From Hirudinaria manillensis (Eukaryota; Annelida; Clitellata; Hirudinida; Hirudinidae), in the NCBI GenBank assembly GCA_034509925.1, contig CM067532.1:10231180-10295179 (forward strand): a DNA stretch of 64,000 nt, given 5' to 3'. The position numbers and the translations under genes are program-made. Below the pieces are notes generated by a model that ran no database searches, was not told the DNA's origin, and saw only the letters and a program-made list of their open reading frames with translations. Positions 51,215 through 63,041 of the stretch are shown one piece after another; within the stretch, counting starts at the first letter, position 1; each line of letters starts with the position of its first letter.

Positions 51215-51898
51215 ATCAGGTGATTACTGAAGCCCTTGTTGTGATAATTATTATTTAATTGTTATTATAATTACATATAATGTTATTATAATTACACTTA
51301 AAGTAATTATTTCGATATTATTTTTGGATGAAATAATTTCAAAACATTTAATCTTAATCTTTGTGCATCAATTTCAGGAAGACAATTTGCTTTTTAATGT
51401 GCTTTTGAAGTATTTAAATAAGAATTGAACGATGAATTCTGAATGTAAAAATTCTTTTCAAGGCTTGAACTGACAATACATTGGCCGTTGCAATGTGGTC
51501 TAATATTTTATAATAACATGCTTTCATTATTATAAACTCCTTCTTTTAACAATATCTGGCTTTCAATTTACCAATTGATATTGATATTATTTTATTTACA
51601 ATAAAATACGTAACAAATGGGGGATTAAATCAGAATTTTTTATTTTTTATCTTCAATAAAAGTACTATGAATTCATTGCTTCGATCTGCCATTTTTTTCA
51701 AGTTGTTTTTTTTTATCTAGTGATATATTTGCTATTATTTTGTAAAATGAGGAAATATTTTACTTTGCAAAATAAAAAGATTTGCATTTAAAATGTTTTT
51801 AAGACGTTTGTTAGGACAAAGAAGTTACATCTAAAAATGCTGGGCTTTTTACGTTAACTTACGTTGGCCACAGAGAATGAATGAATGAAAAAGGAACT

Positions 51899-51901
51899 TA
51901 A

Positions 51902-51988
<87 letters not shown>

Positions 51989-52053
51989 GTTGTTGTTGTT
52001 GTTATTACTATTATTATTATTTTTATTATTATTATTACTATTATTATTATTAT
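51899..52053. repeat. (ATT)n microsatellite with GTT/ACT interruptions
   Basis: About 150 bases of ATT triplets, the longest such tract in the window. It opens a poly-Leu frame on the plus strand and a poly-Asn frame on the minus strand; neither is a gene. Confidence 0.95.
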
Positions 52054-52220
52054 TTGTCAAGCCTGTCACACTAAATCAATCATGACAATCATTAATTATT
52101 TAGATTTCAAAACAATACATTAAAGCACCATTAAAAATAATTTAAATTTAATCAAATATACCAATTTTTGAAGAATTTTAATTTTATTAATAATAATATT
52201 TTAATTTACTTGAGTTATTC

Positions 52221-52317
52221 TTAAAGTGTAAAGATTACATTAAAATGAAGTTGTAATTAAAGTGTAAAGATTACATTAAAATGAAGTTGTAATTAAAGTG
52301 TAAAGATTACATTAACG
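52221..52317. repeat. 36-bp minisatellite, 2.7 copies
   Basis: Three consecutive near-identical units beginning TTAAAGTGTAAAGATTACAT, spaced exactly 36 bases (52221, 52257, 52293); the last is partial. Confidence 0.95.
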
Positions 52318-52950
52318 TAATACAAGTCTTTGAATTGCAAACCCACAAAAGTTGTTAAGGAATATCAAATGTCTACTTGAAAGAAATATTTGATCTATTT
52401 AAACTACAAAGTTTAAGAACATTTTTAAGAACATTTTTTTATTCATTTTGTTATTTTAAAGGTTTAAATAATTATAAATTAAAAATAAATATAAATTACT
52501 GAATCTTATAATAAATAAATATTTCTAAATGTCAATTAACGGCACTAAATTAACATTTAAATTAATATTTAATATCTAAATTAATATTTAATATTTAAAC
52601 TAATATTTAATAATTTACCAAAATCACTATAAATATCCTTTTGAGATAAATTGCTCACAGATGGAAGTCATTTCTTACACGTTTCATTTGCAATTCATCA
52701 AAGCTTTCGATTACATAAACAAAATAATAAATATTAGTTTAAAGGCAAAAAAACATTTTAAAAATATATCTTAAAAGTAAGCATAGGGTTGCCTTCCGTT
52801 GATATTCGAGAACAGCAGGCTTGAGATGAACAAGGTTTCTTCTCTCATAAAAAGGGAAAGAAATAAGCAAAAGTTGCGGATTAAAAAAAAATAATACGTT
52901 ATTTTTACGGTGCAGATGACTCTTACATTGTCGTTAGCGTTATACGAAAA

Positions 52951-52958
52951 TATAAATA
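52951..52958 (+). promoter_or_regulatory. TATA box of esterase A
   Basis: TATAAATA about 90 bases before the start codon at 53041, consistent with a short 5' leader. Confidence 0.5.
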
Positions 52959-53040
52959 CCTTAAAATATTTAATCGTCCTAGTAAATAATTAGTAAATAA
53001 ATTATTTAACATAAACTTGATCGGCAAAATAAAAGTTGAA

Positions 53041-55289
53041 ATGTTTGTCAGAATTGATCATCTTTCTCCCTTTGGACTGTCATTACTCCTCGTCCAATTA
53101 CTCGCCATCAAAACAAACGAAGAAGACTTGAAAGTTCAAAAAATGACAACAGTAGGAAGAGTAGATGGAGTGATAAAACAAATTATTGAACTGAACAGGA
53201 CAATTGAAGTTTACCTTTCCATCCGGTATGCCATGGCTCCCATCAAGGAACTTCGTTTTAAAGATCCCGTTCCGTTGCCAAAAAATATTACCGCAACTTT
53301 AGGATCAGCGGAATTCCCTGCAACTTGTCCTCAAACAACATTTCCAACATTCGAAAGTTTCGAAGGAATGGATTTTCTTAAAATAAAGTCACAAATTGAC
53401 GAGGACTGCCTATTTTTAAATATTTGGAAACCATGCAATGTATCACAAAAGATGCCGGTCGTAGTTTGGATTCACGGTGGTGGTTTTAATCACGGCAGCA
53501 CCAGCCTTCCGTTGTATGATGGAAGTTATTTGGCAGCATGGACTGATGCTGTGGTTGTTTCAATTCAGTACAGACTTGGAGCATTTGGCTTCCTGTACAC
53601 AGGAGACGATTTTGCACCTGGTAATGCGGGACTGAAAGATCAAATTCTGGCGCTGAAGTGGGTTAACGAACACATTGACAATTTTGGGGGAGATAAGGAA
53701 AAGATCACCATTGTTGGACAAAGGTAAATTTAGTTTGTAAAATGTGCAGTTAAACATAAACGTATAAAATGTCACTTTTCGAATCACCTATTTTTATATC
53801 AGGCTAACTATTGCAAATATTCAAATTTTGGCACGTAATGTGTATTAACCACGAACAATTTCCAGCGCTGGTGGAGTTGCAGCCGGATTTCTGTTTTTGA
53901 ATCCCGAAGCAAGCAAATTATTTAAGAGGGCCATCATGCTAAGCGGAAGCCCAAATTCTGCTTGGACTCTCATCAGTTCGTCAGAAGCAAAAGAAATTGC
54001 GACTGAACTGGCAATTCGGCTTGGTGCAGATAATAGAAGCAACGAGAACATTAAAAAACACTTGATCAGCAAATCATTTCATGATATTTTATCTCAAATA
54101 AAAAACATGCAAAAAGATATCCCCTTAAAATTTCATTTTTTGCCAACAATTGGAACAGACCCTATTCCTGATCATCCTGTCCGCATGTTGAAGGAAGCCA
54201 AGCATCTGAAAGGAAAAGAATTGATTGCAGGCTGGACAAAAGATGAAGGTAATTAATTTTAAATAACAATAAAATTGAAATATAAAATTTTAAAAAATTA
54301 GAAGATTTGAACAAACATTTGACGTAAATTCTTTCATTTTACAGGATCGATGTTTTTAGCATTTGAACTGAACGCCAAGAAAATAATTGACGAAGTTCAT
54401 GAAACTCCTACGATTTCAGAAAAAATTTTTAAAGAATATTTAGCATTTAATGCTGGTGGTAATAATAAAATAGCAGAAAAATTAGAAAAGTTATACGAAC
54501 AAGATGATGAAATGTCTTTGCTTCAGAGACTTTCTGATTTAAAAGGCGATGTGTCCATGAAATGTCCTACCAATGAATTCATTGAAGAAACAAGAAAACA
54601 TGGTGCAACAGTTTATAACTTTGAATTCGGTTTCAGGTTATAAATTTATATTTATATTTGAAGTTACCATAAACTATTTTATTCGAATTATGCAACAATC
54701 AGAAGTAACAGCACAGTTTGGCCGAAATGGATGGGCATTGTTCACGGGGCTGATCTTGAAATGTTATTTGCTTTGCCTTTGTATAATCGAAGCAAGTTCA
54801 ACGAAGGTGATGTGGAAATCTGCAATCAGTTTGTGAATCACATTAAAAATTTTGTCCACAATGGGTTAGTTAACAATTTATAAATTAATGATTTTAATAA
54901 ATGATTATTATAATAATTATCGATATAATTTACCCATAATTTTCTTTGTTAGAAACCCTAATAAAGCTGGACAAAAGGATTGGTACGACCATCAGATGTT
55001 CGAGTACAGTGACGAGAATGTGAGAGGTGACAACAGGTCCAGTTTATGTGCAAACTTGTTGGAGTTGATTCCGCATTGTAAGTCAAAATATAATTAAAAT
55101 TTTTAGAAATATTTAATTAAATAAATTAGTAATTGTATTAAATGACTAATGGTTACGTGCTTGTGTTGGCAGACATCTTCACGCTATTGTAATTATGCAT
55201 TTCAATGCATTTTAGATTTGTCTGGCAGCCGATTATCACGTGCAAACTTCATTGGAGTAATCTCAGTCCTGGTGTTATTATTTTTGTGA
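53041..55289 (+). CDS. cholinesterase/carboxylesterase-like enzyme A, GPI-signal tail
   Basis: Six exons, 53041-53723, 53866-54248, 54345-54636, 54703-54864, 54953-55077 and 55216-55289; 572 residues. The start is the ATG giving a signal peptide (FGLSLLLVQLLAI). It has the type-B esterase signature ahead of the oxyanion hole (DCLFLNIW, then WIHGGGF). The catalytic Ser is in GQSAGG, split by intron 1; Glu is in KDEGS, split by intron 2; His is in GIVHGADLEM. The triad is therefore complete. Exon 6 encodes a short hydrophobic C-terminus (YLSGSRLSRANFIGVIS, then LVLLFL) that looks like a GPI-anchor signal, as in membrane-bound acetylcholinesterase. It should hydrolyse esters at the outer cell surface; the substrate is not shown. 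First of four tandem genes. AATAAA at 55378-55383. Confidence 0.88.
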
Positions 55290-56377
55290 TTTTATGAAGT
55301 TAAAGAACAATTTTCAGTTAAATGCTTTAATTTTGCTTTTATTTTATTTTTTATATACTTTTGTGGATGCAGAAGAAAATAAATGGATGTGTTACACGTA
55401 GTCGAATCAAAACCTATAAATTGTATTAATAAAAAGTGCTTTCATAACATAATAATATCTAATATGTTTAAGTATATTGAAAAATAATATATTTAAGTAT
55501 TTCTAAAAATAATAATATATTTAAGTATATCTAAAAATAATAATATATTTAAGAATATCTAAAACATCCAAGACAAGCAAAACATAGAAGAACCATTCAA
55601 GAGATCCAAATCCAAAAATACGTCCTCATTTAAACTGCCTCTTGGAAGTCTTTATATTTCATTCCACTTCACCAGGAAATTGCTAGAACAAAAAACAATT
55701 ATTTCGTTAATTAATAAACCAGCGTTTATTTAATAGTTTATGAATTAAATTAACCTAAATAAATCAATTTTAACTTAAGTAACTGAAATTAGATAAATCT
55801 AATAATCTAATAAAACCTGGCATGTACCATGCAAATTTTATTGCAAACCTTTTAACCTGACAACATCATATTGTTATCGTGTTGATATCAATTTTCAAGA
55901 GGCAATTGGCACGAAATAAGGACAAAACATCTGGAAGAGAATTGTTTATGTTTATCATTCGTGGCACAAAAACATCATTGATGATGTTCAAGCTTAAGTA
56001 ATGAATTAAGTAATTCATGTTTGCATGTTTAGCCTTTGATTCCTATTATAATTATATTATAATTAAACTACTCTTGAACGATGACATTTCCCAGGTTATA
56101 TAAAAAAAAATAATCATCCACAAAAAGCTACCTCTACCTTGTCTGTGTGCAAAAGGAAGATGTGGAATGGGGAGCGTGGGCTTATAGGCTCGCGATGCAA
56201 AAAGCTGCTCTGTTAGGAATAAGTAGTAAAACGAGTGAGAATAACTTGCACATCGAGGAAGGTAAGATTTTTTAAGCAGAAATGCTCTGACTTTGAAGTT
56301 TTACAATTTTGTTTTTGATTCAATTAAGTGAATCACCATTTTATTGGTAAAATATTCAGGTTGGATAAAAAGATTCA
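55290..56377. other. spacer with esterase B promoter
   Basis: The 3' flank of esterase A with its poly(A) signal, a small tandem patch (AATAATATATTTAAGTAT) at about 55488-55560, and the promoter and probable 5' leader of esterase B. Confidence 0.55.
56097..56261 (+). promoter_or_regulatory. esterase B promoter and probable leader exon
   Basis: TATATAAA at 56097-56104 is followed by a less AT-rich stretch that ends in a good donor site (GAGGAAG|GTAAGA at 56261/56262). An acceptor lies at 56358-56359 (ATATTCAG), 18 bases before the ATG at 56378. A 5' leader interrupted by a roughly 98-base intron is the simplest reading. The other esterase genes show no such leader intron. Confidence 0.5.
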
Positions 56378-58943
56378 ATGATGGCTATCAGAATGGGTCT
56401 AATCTTTCTCGTAGTGGCTTTTATTTCTATTCAAGTAAGTGAGGGTGTTTTAGATACGCAAGTAGTGACCAATGCAGGCACGATGTTGGGGCATAGAAAA
56501 TATCTTAAGGAAATCGGAAAAACTGTTGAGGTGTTCCTCGGCATTCCATACGCCTCTCCACCTGTGGTCGAGCACAGATTCAAGGATCCAATACCATTGC
56601 CCAAAGTACAACACGAAAAAGTGGGATTGGATTTTTTTCCTGCTTCCTGTCCACAAAAAGACCCTCCTGCCTTTGGAAATATAAAAGGCCTCGATGAATG
56701 GAAAATAAAAAGTTCAGTCGACGAGAATTGTTTGTATTTGAATATTTGGAAACCATTGCAAGGAACAATGAAAAAACCAGTCATGGTTTGGATTCACGGA
56801 GGCGGATTTGTTTTTGGAAGCAGTAGCGTTCCGTTGTATGATGGAAGTTATTTGGCAGCATGGACGGATGCTGTGGTTGTTTCAATTCAGTACAGACTTG
56901 GAGCATTTGGCTTCCTGTACACAGGAGACGATTTTGCACCTGGTAATGCTGGACTGAAAGATCAAATTCTGGCACTGAAGTGGGTTAACGAACACATTGA
57001 TAAATTTGGAGGAGATAAGGAAAAGATTATTGTAGTAGGAGAAAGGTATAGTTAATAAAATAGAATTTCAAAAATTAACAAATTACTTACCTCCTTTCAC
57101 AAAATTCATTTTAATTTATTTGTTTCAAAGATAAGGTTATTATAACATTCTTAAAATGTCGTCCATTTTGATCTTTAAAATTTATTTTCAACGGAAAGAT
57201 ACTTCTTAATTTTTATAAAAAAACTATTACTTTTAAATTGAATCGAGATACAAAATCACTTTCCTAGCGCCGGCAGTGTTTCAGTCGGTTTGCATGTGGT
57301 GAATCCTGAAACAAGCAAACTCTTTAAGAGGGCCATCATGTTAAGCGGAGCTCCAAATTCCGACTGGGGACTCTTCAGTTCTTCCGAAGCAAAACAAAAA
57401 GCAATTCACTTTGCAACTCGACTTGGAGCTGACAATAAAAGCGACGATGACATTAAAAGATATTTGATTAACAGATCATTTCTCGATATCGTTTCTCAAA
57501 CAGAAATTATGCAAAAGGACACTCCCTTGCAATTTTATTTTTTGCCAACAATTGGACCCCACCCTATTCCCGAGCATCCGCTTCGCATGTTAAAGGAAGC
57601 CAAGCATTTGAAAGGGAAAGAATTGATTGTGAGTTGGACAAAAGATGAAGGTAAAATTAATGAATTGATAATTTATAATTAAGCCATTTTAGCCAATATC
57701 TTTATAATAAAAACCTTTCTATACTCGCTAAGTTGAATGATAGTCCAGGGTCAGATTAACGCAACGGGTCTCTCAGCCCGAATGTTTTATTGGTGATGAA
57801 TTGCAAATATTAATTGAACTAATTTGGACCTCTCTAGTCTCAAACTCAATTTTTTTTATACGAAGGCCAATTTTTATTGCAGGATCAATATTTTCGTTAA
57901 TCGAATTCCAGTCGAAAGGTCTAATCAAAGAACATCACGAAACTCCTTTAATTTTTGAAGACGTCTTTAAGGACAAAATGACTTCTGTTGCTGGTGGTGA
58001 TAAGAAAGTTGGTGATGCTTTGGCAAAATGGTACAATATACCAGGTGAAAGGCCATTTCTGAACGGCATTGTAAACGTGAACAGTGACTTGGTCATGAAG
58101 TGTCCAATCAATCAATTTATTGAGGAAGCAAGAAAACATGGTGCTAAAGTTTACCAATTTGAATACAATCACAGGTTCATTGGAATAAGTATTTGATATC
58201 GATTTAGAAACTTAGGCATGAGAAAGTTGCCAAAACCTTCTAGCTCATATTTAATATCTGTAATATATATAGTTGCTATAGATAATTACTGTATATATAC
58301 TTATATTATATATTTGTATATTTATATAAATGAATATATATTCATTTTGCAGAAGCAATAATACCGTCTGGCCAGAATGGATGGGCACAGTACACGGATA
58401 TGACCTTGAGATGTTATTTGGTGTACCTTTGCACAGTTATACTAAATTCGTTGGAAAGGATGTGGAAATCTGCAAGGAGGTTATGAATCGCACAAAAACT
58501 TTTGTCCATCATGGGTTAGTTACTAATTAAAAATATTACGGAATATTACTTCAATCTTTAATATTAATATTTAATGTTACATTATTATCTGCTAAACATT
58601 TTGATTACTTCTTCAGAAACCCCAATGCAGCTGGAATGCAGAGTTGGTTCGACAATGAGATGTACGTGTACAGCAGCAAAAAAGTAAGGAACGATAACAG
58701 GACCATTGATTGTGCAAAGTTGAAGGAGCTGGTGCCCCATTGTGAGTTATTAAGTGCAAATGCTTTTGCCTAACCCTAACCCTAACACCTATTCCCCCCT
58801 TGCGATTGCATTAAATGTTATTTATAATTGTATTACATCTGATTGTTTACATATGAATTTTAGATTTTTCTGGTAGCCGCTCGTTACATACCAACTTATT
58901 TGGAGTCTTATCATTCCTGGTAATTCTCAGGATTTTGATTTGA
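56378..58943 (+). CDS. cholinesterase/carboxylesterase-like enzyme B, GPI-signal tail
   Basis: Six exons, 56378-57045, 57268-57650, 57883-58174, 58353-58514, 58617-58741 and 58864-58943; 569 residues. Exons 2-5 have exactly the lengths of those of esterase A (383, 292, 162, 125). Signal peptide MMAIRMGLIFLVVAFIS. NCLYLNIW and WIHGGGF are present; the catalytic Ser is in GESAGS, Glu is in KDEGS and His is in TVHGYDLEM. The last exon encodes FSGSRSLHTNLFGVLS plus a hydrophobic end, a likely GPI signal. Intron 2 region 57651-57882 holds no gene. Probably an extracellular membrane-anchored ester hydrolase; whether it acts on choline esters cannot be told from sequence alone. Confidence 0.88.
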
Positions 58944-59884
58944 TTTCATGGAGACTTCAAATCGATTTTACTTTGAGGGCTTTGGAACTCTTCAAGTGTC
59001 GCGCTTTTTTGGATGCAATAGAAAACAATAGTTTTTTATCTGCTTAGTTTCATTATTATTATTGTTATAAGTTTCTTTTCTACGAGTTTTAAATTGCGAA
59101 TAAAGCCGATTTGAGAAATTAATAGTTTCGGATTTTCTCTGCAATTTGTGCCAAAAAATATTTTTTAGATGGATTTTTTTTTTTTTTATATAAATTAGAT
59201 GGATAATTTTTTAGATTAAGAAGTCACTAGTTGGGCTGGCAGAATGAGTTTATTTTTATAACTCGTCTTTTACAGCAAGAATTGCACCAAGGGATGGGAT
59301 GGTCCAGTTTTAAAGCTGCGCCGTGTTCCTTTCAACAGCAAAATTCTTTTAAATCAATATAAAATAATTAAAAACAAGTTTTCGTTATCTGAAATTTTGG
59401 GGTTATAGGTTTATTTTTAAAAAATACATTGGACGATAAGTTGTTTTTAAAGTGCAAGTAGTGATAATAGCAATCAGTGATCAATATCACTATATGTACG
59501 GAACTGCTGAAAGTGAACCTCAACGTGTACAACAAGCATTAAAAAAATTGTGCATTGTTTCAAGTTAATGTAACGTGCGAATATCATAATCATTTTGGAT
59601 AGAAATTACAAACAACAATTAAAACAAAAAATTAACAAAATAAAAACAAAATAAACAAAATAAAAAACAAAAATAAAAGCTCAAACAGTGAATGACTCAC
59701 CGGCCTAATTGAAACACTTTGTGTGTACAAAGGTAGATTTTTGGGTCAAAAGACGACTCGATGCTAACTGAAACGAAGTAAAAAGTTGTGTAAGATAAGT
59801 TTGCGCATAACTTCTTGCTCTTAAGGAATTATTTCCATTTGCCTTTTTTATGTTTGAAAACCAACATTTTCAAAAACTTTGAAG
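58944..59884. other. spacer between esterases B and C
   Basis: The 3' flank of esterase B and 5' flank of esterase C. No gene is seen. A short A/C-rich patch (AAAACAAAATAAAC repeats) lies at about 59620-59680. No clear TATA box precedes esterase C. Confidence 0.5.
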
Positions 59885-62261
59885 ATGTGGTTATCCATAG
59901 AAAATAGCTCTGCTTCAGTCTGTCAGGCGATAATTTTTGTTCTTCTTGCAAACATTGTCGAAAGCATCAAGATTCATACTCTTACTTCGGCTGGAATTGT
60001 AAATGGAAATAAAAAGTATCTTCGAGAATTGAACAGAGAGGTTGAAGTGTACCTTGGAGTGAAATTTGCTGTTCCTCCAGTTGGAAACCTTCGCTTCAAG
60101 GATCCCATTCCTTTGCCAAAGGTTGATTCTCTTGGAAGCGATGAATTTCCTCCAATTTGTGCACAACCACAAATGAAGGTATTCAAAGGTTTTAAGGGGA
60201 TGGCCCCATGGGTAAGCAATTCTTCAATGGATGAGGATTGCTTGTTTCTCAATATCTGGAAGCCGAGTGGTGGTTCCGTAAAAAAACCTGTCATAGTTTG
60301 GATACACGGTGGATCGTTTTATTACGGAGGTATCAGTATTCCCTTGTACGATGGAAGTTATTTGGCAGCATGGACGGATGCCGTGGTTGTTTCAATTCAG
60401 TACAGACTTGGAGCATTTGGCTTCCTGTACACAGGAGATGATTTTGCACCTGGTAATGCGGGACTGAAAGACCAAATTCTGGCGCTGAAATGGGTTAACA
60501 AACACATTGACAATTTTGGGGGAGATAAGGAAAAGATCACGCTCATTGGAGAAAGGTAAATTTTGAAGTTTGTTTTTAATTTAAAGCTGCAAAGAAGTTA
60601 GAATTATAGCCTGCAAATTATAATAAATACGTTAAAATGATAAGATCATATTAGATACAATGATATTTGTTTGATTTTGTTTTTTATTTTTATTCAATGT
60701 TTTTTACAACAGCGCTGGCGGTGCATCCGTTGGACTCCATCTTCTTTCCTCGGAAACAAGCAAACTTTTCCAAAGAGCCATCCTGCTAAGCGGCACCCCA
60801 AACTGCCCTTGGGTTGCTACAGGTCCGAGTGAAGCGAAAGCGAAGTCACTTTCTATCGCAGCTAAATTGGGAGCAGATACGTCCAACTATGAAGATGTGA
60901 AAAAACATTTATTGAATTCAACGTGGAGGGACATTGTTGGAGAAAGTGTTGTTGATCTCGAAAATTTAGCTAAACAACTTCTAAGGCCAACAATTGGGCA
61001 TTTGGTTCCAGAAAATCCAGAATTATCAATGAAATATGACACCCACTTGAAAAAAAAGGAGATTATGGTGAGCTGGACAAAAGATGAAGGTTAAGTAACT
61101 ATTTTATTTAATGTTATGCTATTTCTTTTTCTAAGTTCATGACATTGATTATATTTACCTGACAATGAAATTATAAGGTAAACTTTCAGAAAATACTTCT
61201 TGGATCAAAGCAAGAATATTTTTTTCTAGGTTCAATATTCGTGGCTTTAGATTTAGATTATTTGAACAAAAGCAAGGGTCCCACTGACACTCCGAAGTTG
61301 AGAAGAAAAGATATTTTCGACAGAGTGGCAGTCATTTTCGACAGTGTTTTTCTGGCGGAAAAATTGTTGGATTTTTATCAGGAAAGTGGATATTTGAAAG
61401 GTCTCAGTCACATGTACGGAGACATCTTCATGAGTTGTCCTATTCATCAGTTTATTGAAGGAGCGAGAAAAAGCAATGTAACGGTTTATCACTTTAGATA
61501 TGATTACAGGTGATTTAACGACTTTTTAATTAAATAATTTAATTCTAAAGTTTAGAAATAATTTTTTCCTGACAACGTTTGTTGATTTAAGAACGCAAAA
61601 CAACGCTTGGCCAGATTGGATGGGCATTGTTCACACGGCCGACCTCGAAATTTTGTTCGGCCAACCAATTTATCAAGAGGATATCTATAGTGATCAGGAT
61701 AGGGAAATGTGCAGGAAGTTCATGAATCGCATCAAGAATTTCATTGAAAACGGGTTAGTTGTGGCACAACAAGTAAAAGTACTGTTGTTTTCCATCACGA
61801 GCTTCATCATGCATTGCTCAGCCATTGCAATTGATTAAGCATTGAGTCAATACTGTACATTGAATTATCTTTGTGTTTCAATTCCACGGTCTCCTAAATC
61901 ATTTTTGTCAGGAATCCAAACTCACCAGGAGAAGAGATATGGAGTAAGAATCAGATGTTTATTGTCGGTGTTGGAAATGCTGATAATGATAGTACGACCC
62001 TTGATTGTGCAAAGTTAAAGACGTTAATGTCTGCAAGTCAGTACAAATTTTTTTATGTTAAAAGTTAAATAAAATTTATTTTGAAATAATAATAATAAAT
62101 AGCTCATGATAATGGTAATAATATTGTTTGTTCATTCTCATAATGCTCATAAATTGATTCACGGTGGGTTTTCCCCAGGTATCTCAGGAATTAACAGACT
62201 GGAATTGTATTGGTTTCCATTGGTTACACTCCTGGTTTATTGTTTACATTTGTTTGTCTAA
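59885..62261 (+). CDS. cholinesterase/carboxylesterase-like enzyme C
   Basis: Six exons, 59885-60555, 60713-61089, 61230-61509, 61592-61753, 61912-62036 and 62179-62261; 565 residues. Same intron positions and phases as A and B, but exons 2 and 3 are shorter by 6 and 12 bases and the protein is the most diverged of the set. Signal peptide within MWLSIENSSASVCQAIIFVL. The oxyanion motif reads WIHGGSF instead of HGGGF, which could change activity. The catalytic Ser is in GESAGG, Glu is in KDEGS and His is in GIVHTADLEI, so the triad is intact. The last exon encodes SGINRLELYWFPLVTLLVY and a hydrophobic end, a possible GPI signal. The central part of exon 1 is nearly identical to that of the other copies despite divergence elsewhere. 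Confidence 0.87.
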
Positions 62262-63041
62262 AAGGTCACAAAGTGTGATTCGGACATTTTGATGTGTTTT
62301 TTTTTCTTTCTTTTCAAGAGGATGTACAGTACAGTACATGTACAGTAGCATGTATACAGTGTCATTGTGTGGGTATTAAACATGGACGCTTGTGTATTAT
62401 ACAAATTATGTATTTACTAAATAATTACGGTGGATTTAATTATAAGAAATTATGAAAATACAGATGACAACAACTAAAATACTAATTCTTTGCGAAATTA
62501 ATAAAATGGATCACAGAGGTTTGCATAGCTTTCGGTAAAAAAAAATTGGGTTATATTCTTTGAATTAAATTCAAAAGTAGCTAAGTTCAAATCAAACATG
62601 GGAAAAAATAATCTATGCAAAAAATGAGTCTGCGTAAAGTCAATCTTGTTTTCAAGAGATCACTCAAAGAGACTTTGGCTTGTGATGATTATACCAATTC
62701 CATCAAGCTCAGTGCTTAAAAATTAATTGAATGTTTAAACAATCACAACAAATGTTTTTGAATGAAGAAATAAACATTTCTTTAAATTTATTTTTAACGT
62801 GAGATTCCTATGTCAAAATGTTTTCCAAACATGAGAGGAAAAAAGGAGGATGGAGCATCAAATAATGTAGAAATTCCACTTCAAATTCCATCTTTGAACA
62901 AAACTTTCATGGCCGGAATATAAGAGAGTCGCAGAGCTACCTTCTTCTGAAGGATGTGATCACTTTGTAGAAGTTACATAAATGCATAAAGCCAATAAAT
63001 TCTGAGAATTAAATCAAAAATTGATAAAATCCAAATTAAAA
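62262..63041. other. spacer with esterase D promoter
   Basis: The 3' flank of esterase C and 5' flank of esterase D. TATAAGAG at 62919-62926 lies about 115 bases before the start codon of D and is a good TATA box. A small GTACAGTACA patch lies at 62322-62350. No gene is seen. Confidence 0.55.

Larger units (their letters stand above)
51215..53040. other. intergenic with repeats and esterase promoter
   Basis: The divergent spacer between copy Z (minus) and the first esterase (plus). It contains (ATT)n at 51899-52053, a 36-base minisatellite at 52221-52317 and TATAAATA at 52951-52958, about 85 bases before the esterase start. No other gene is seen. Confidence 0.6.
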
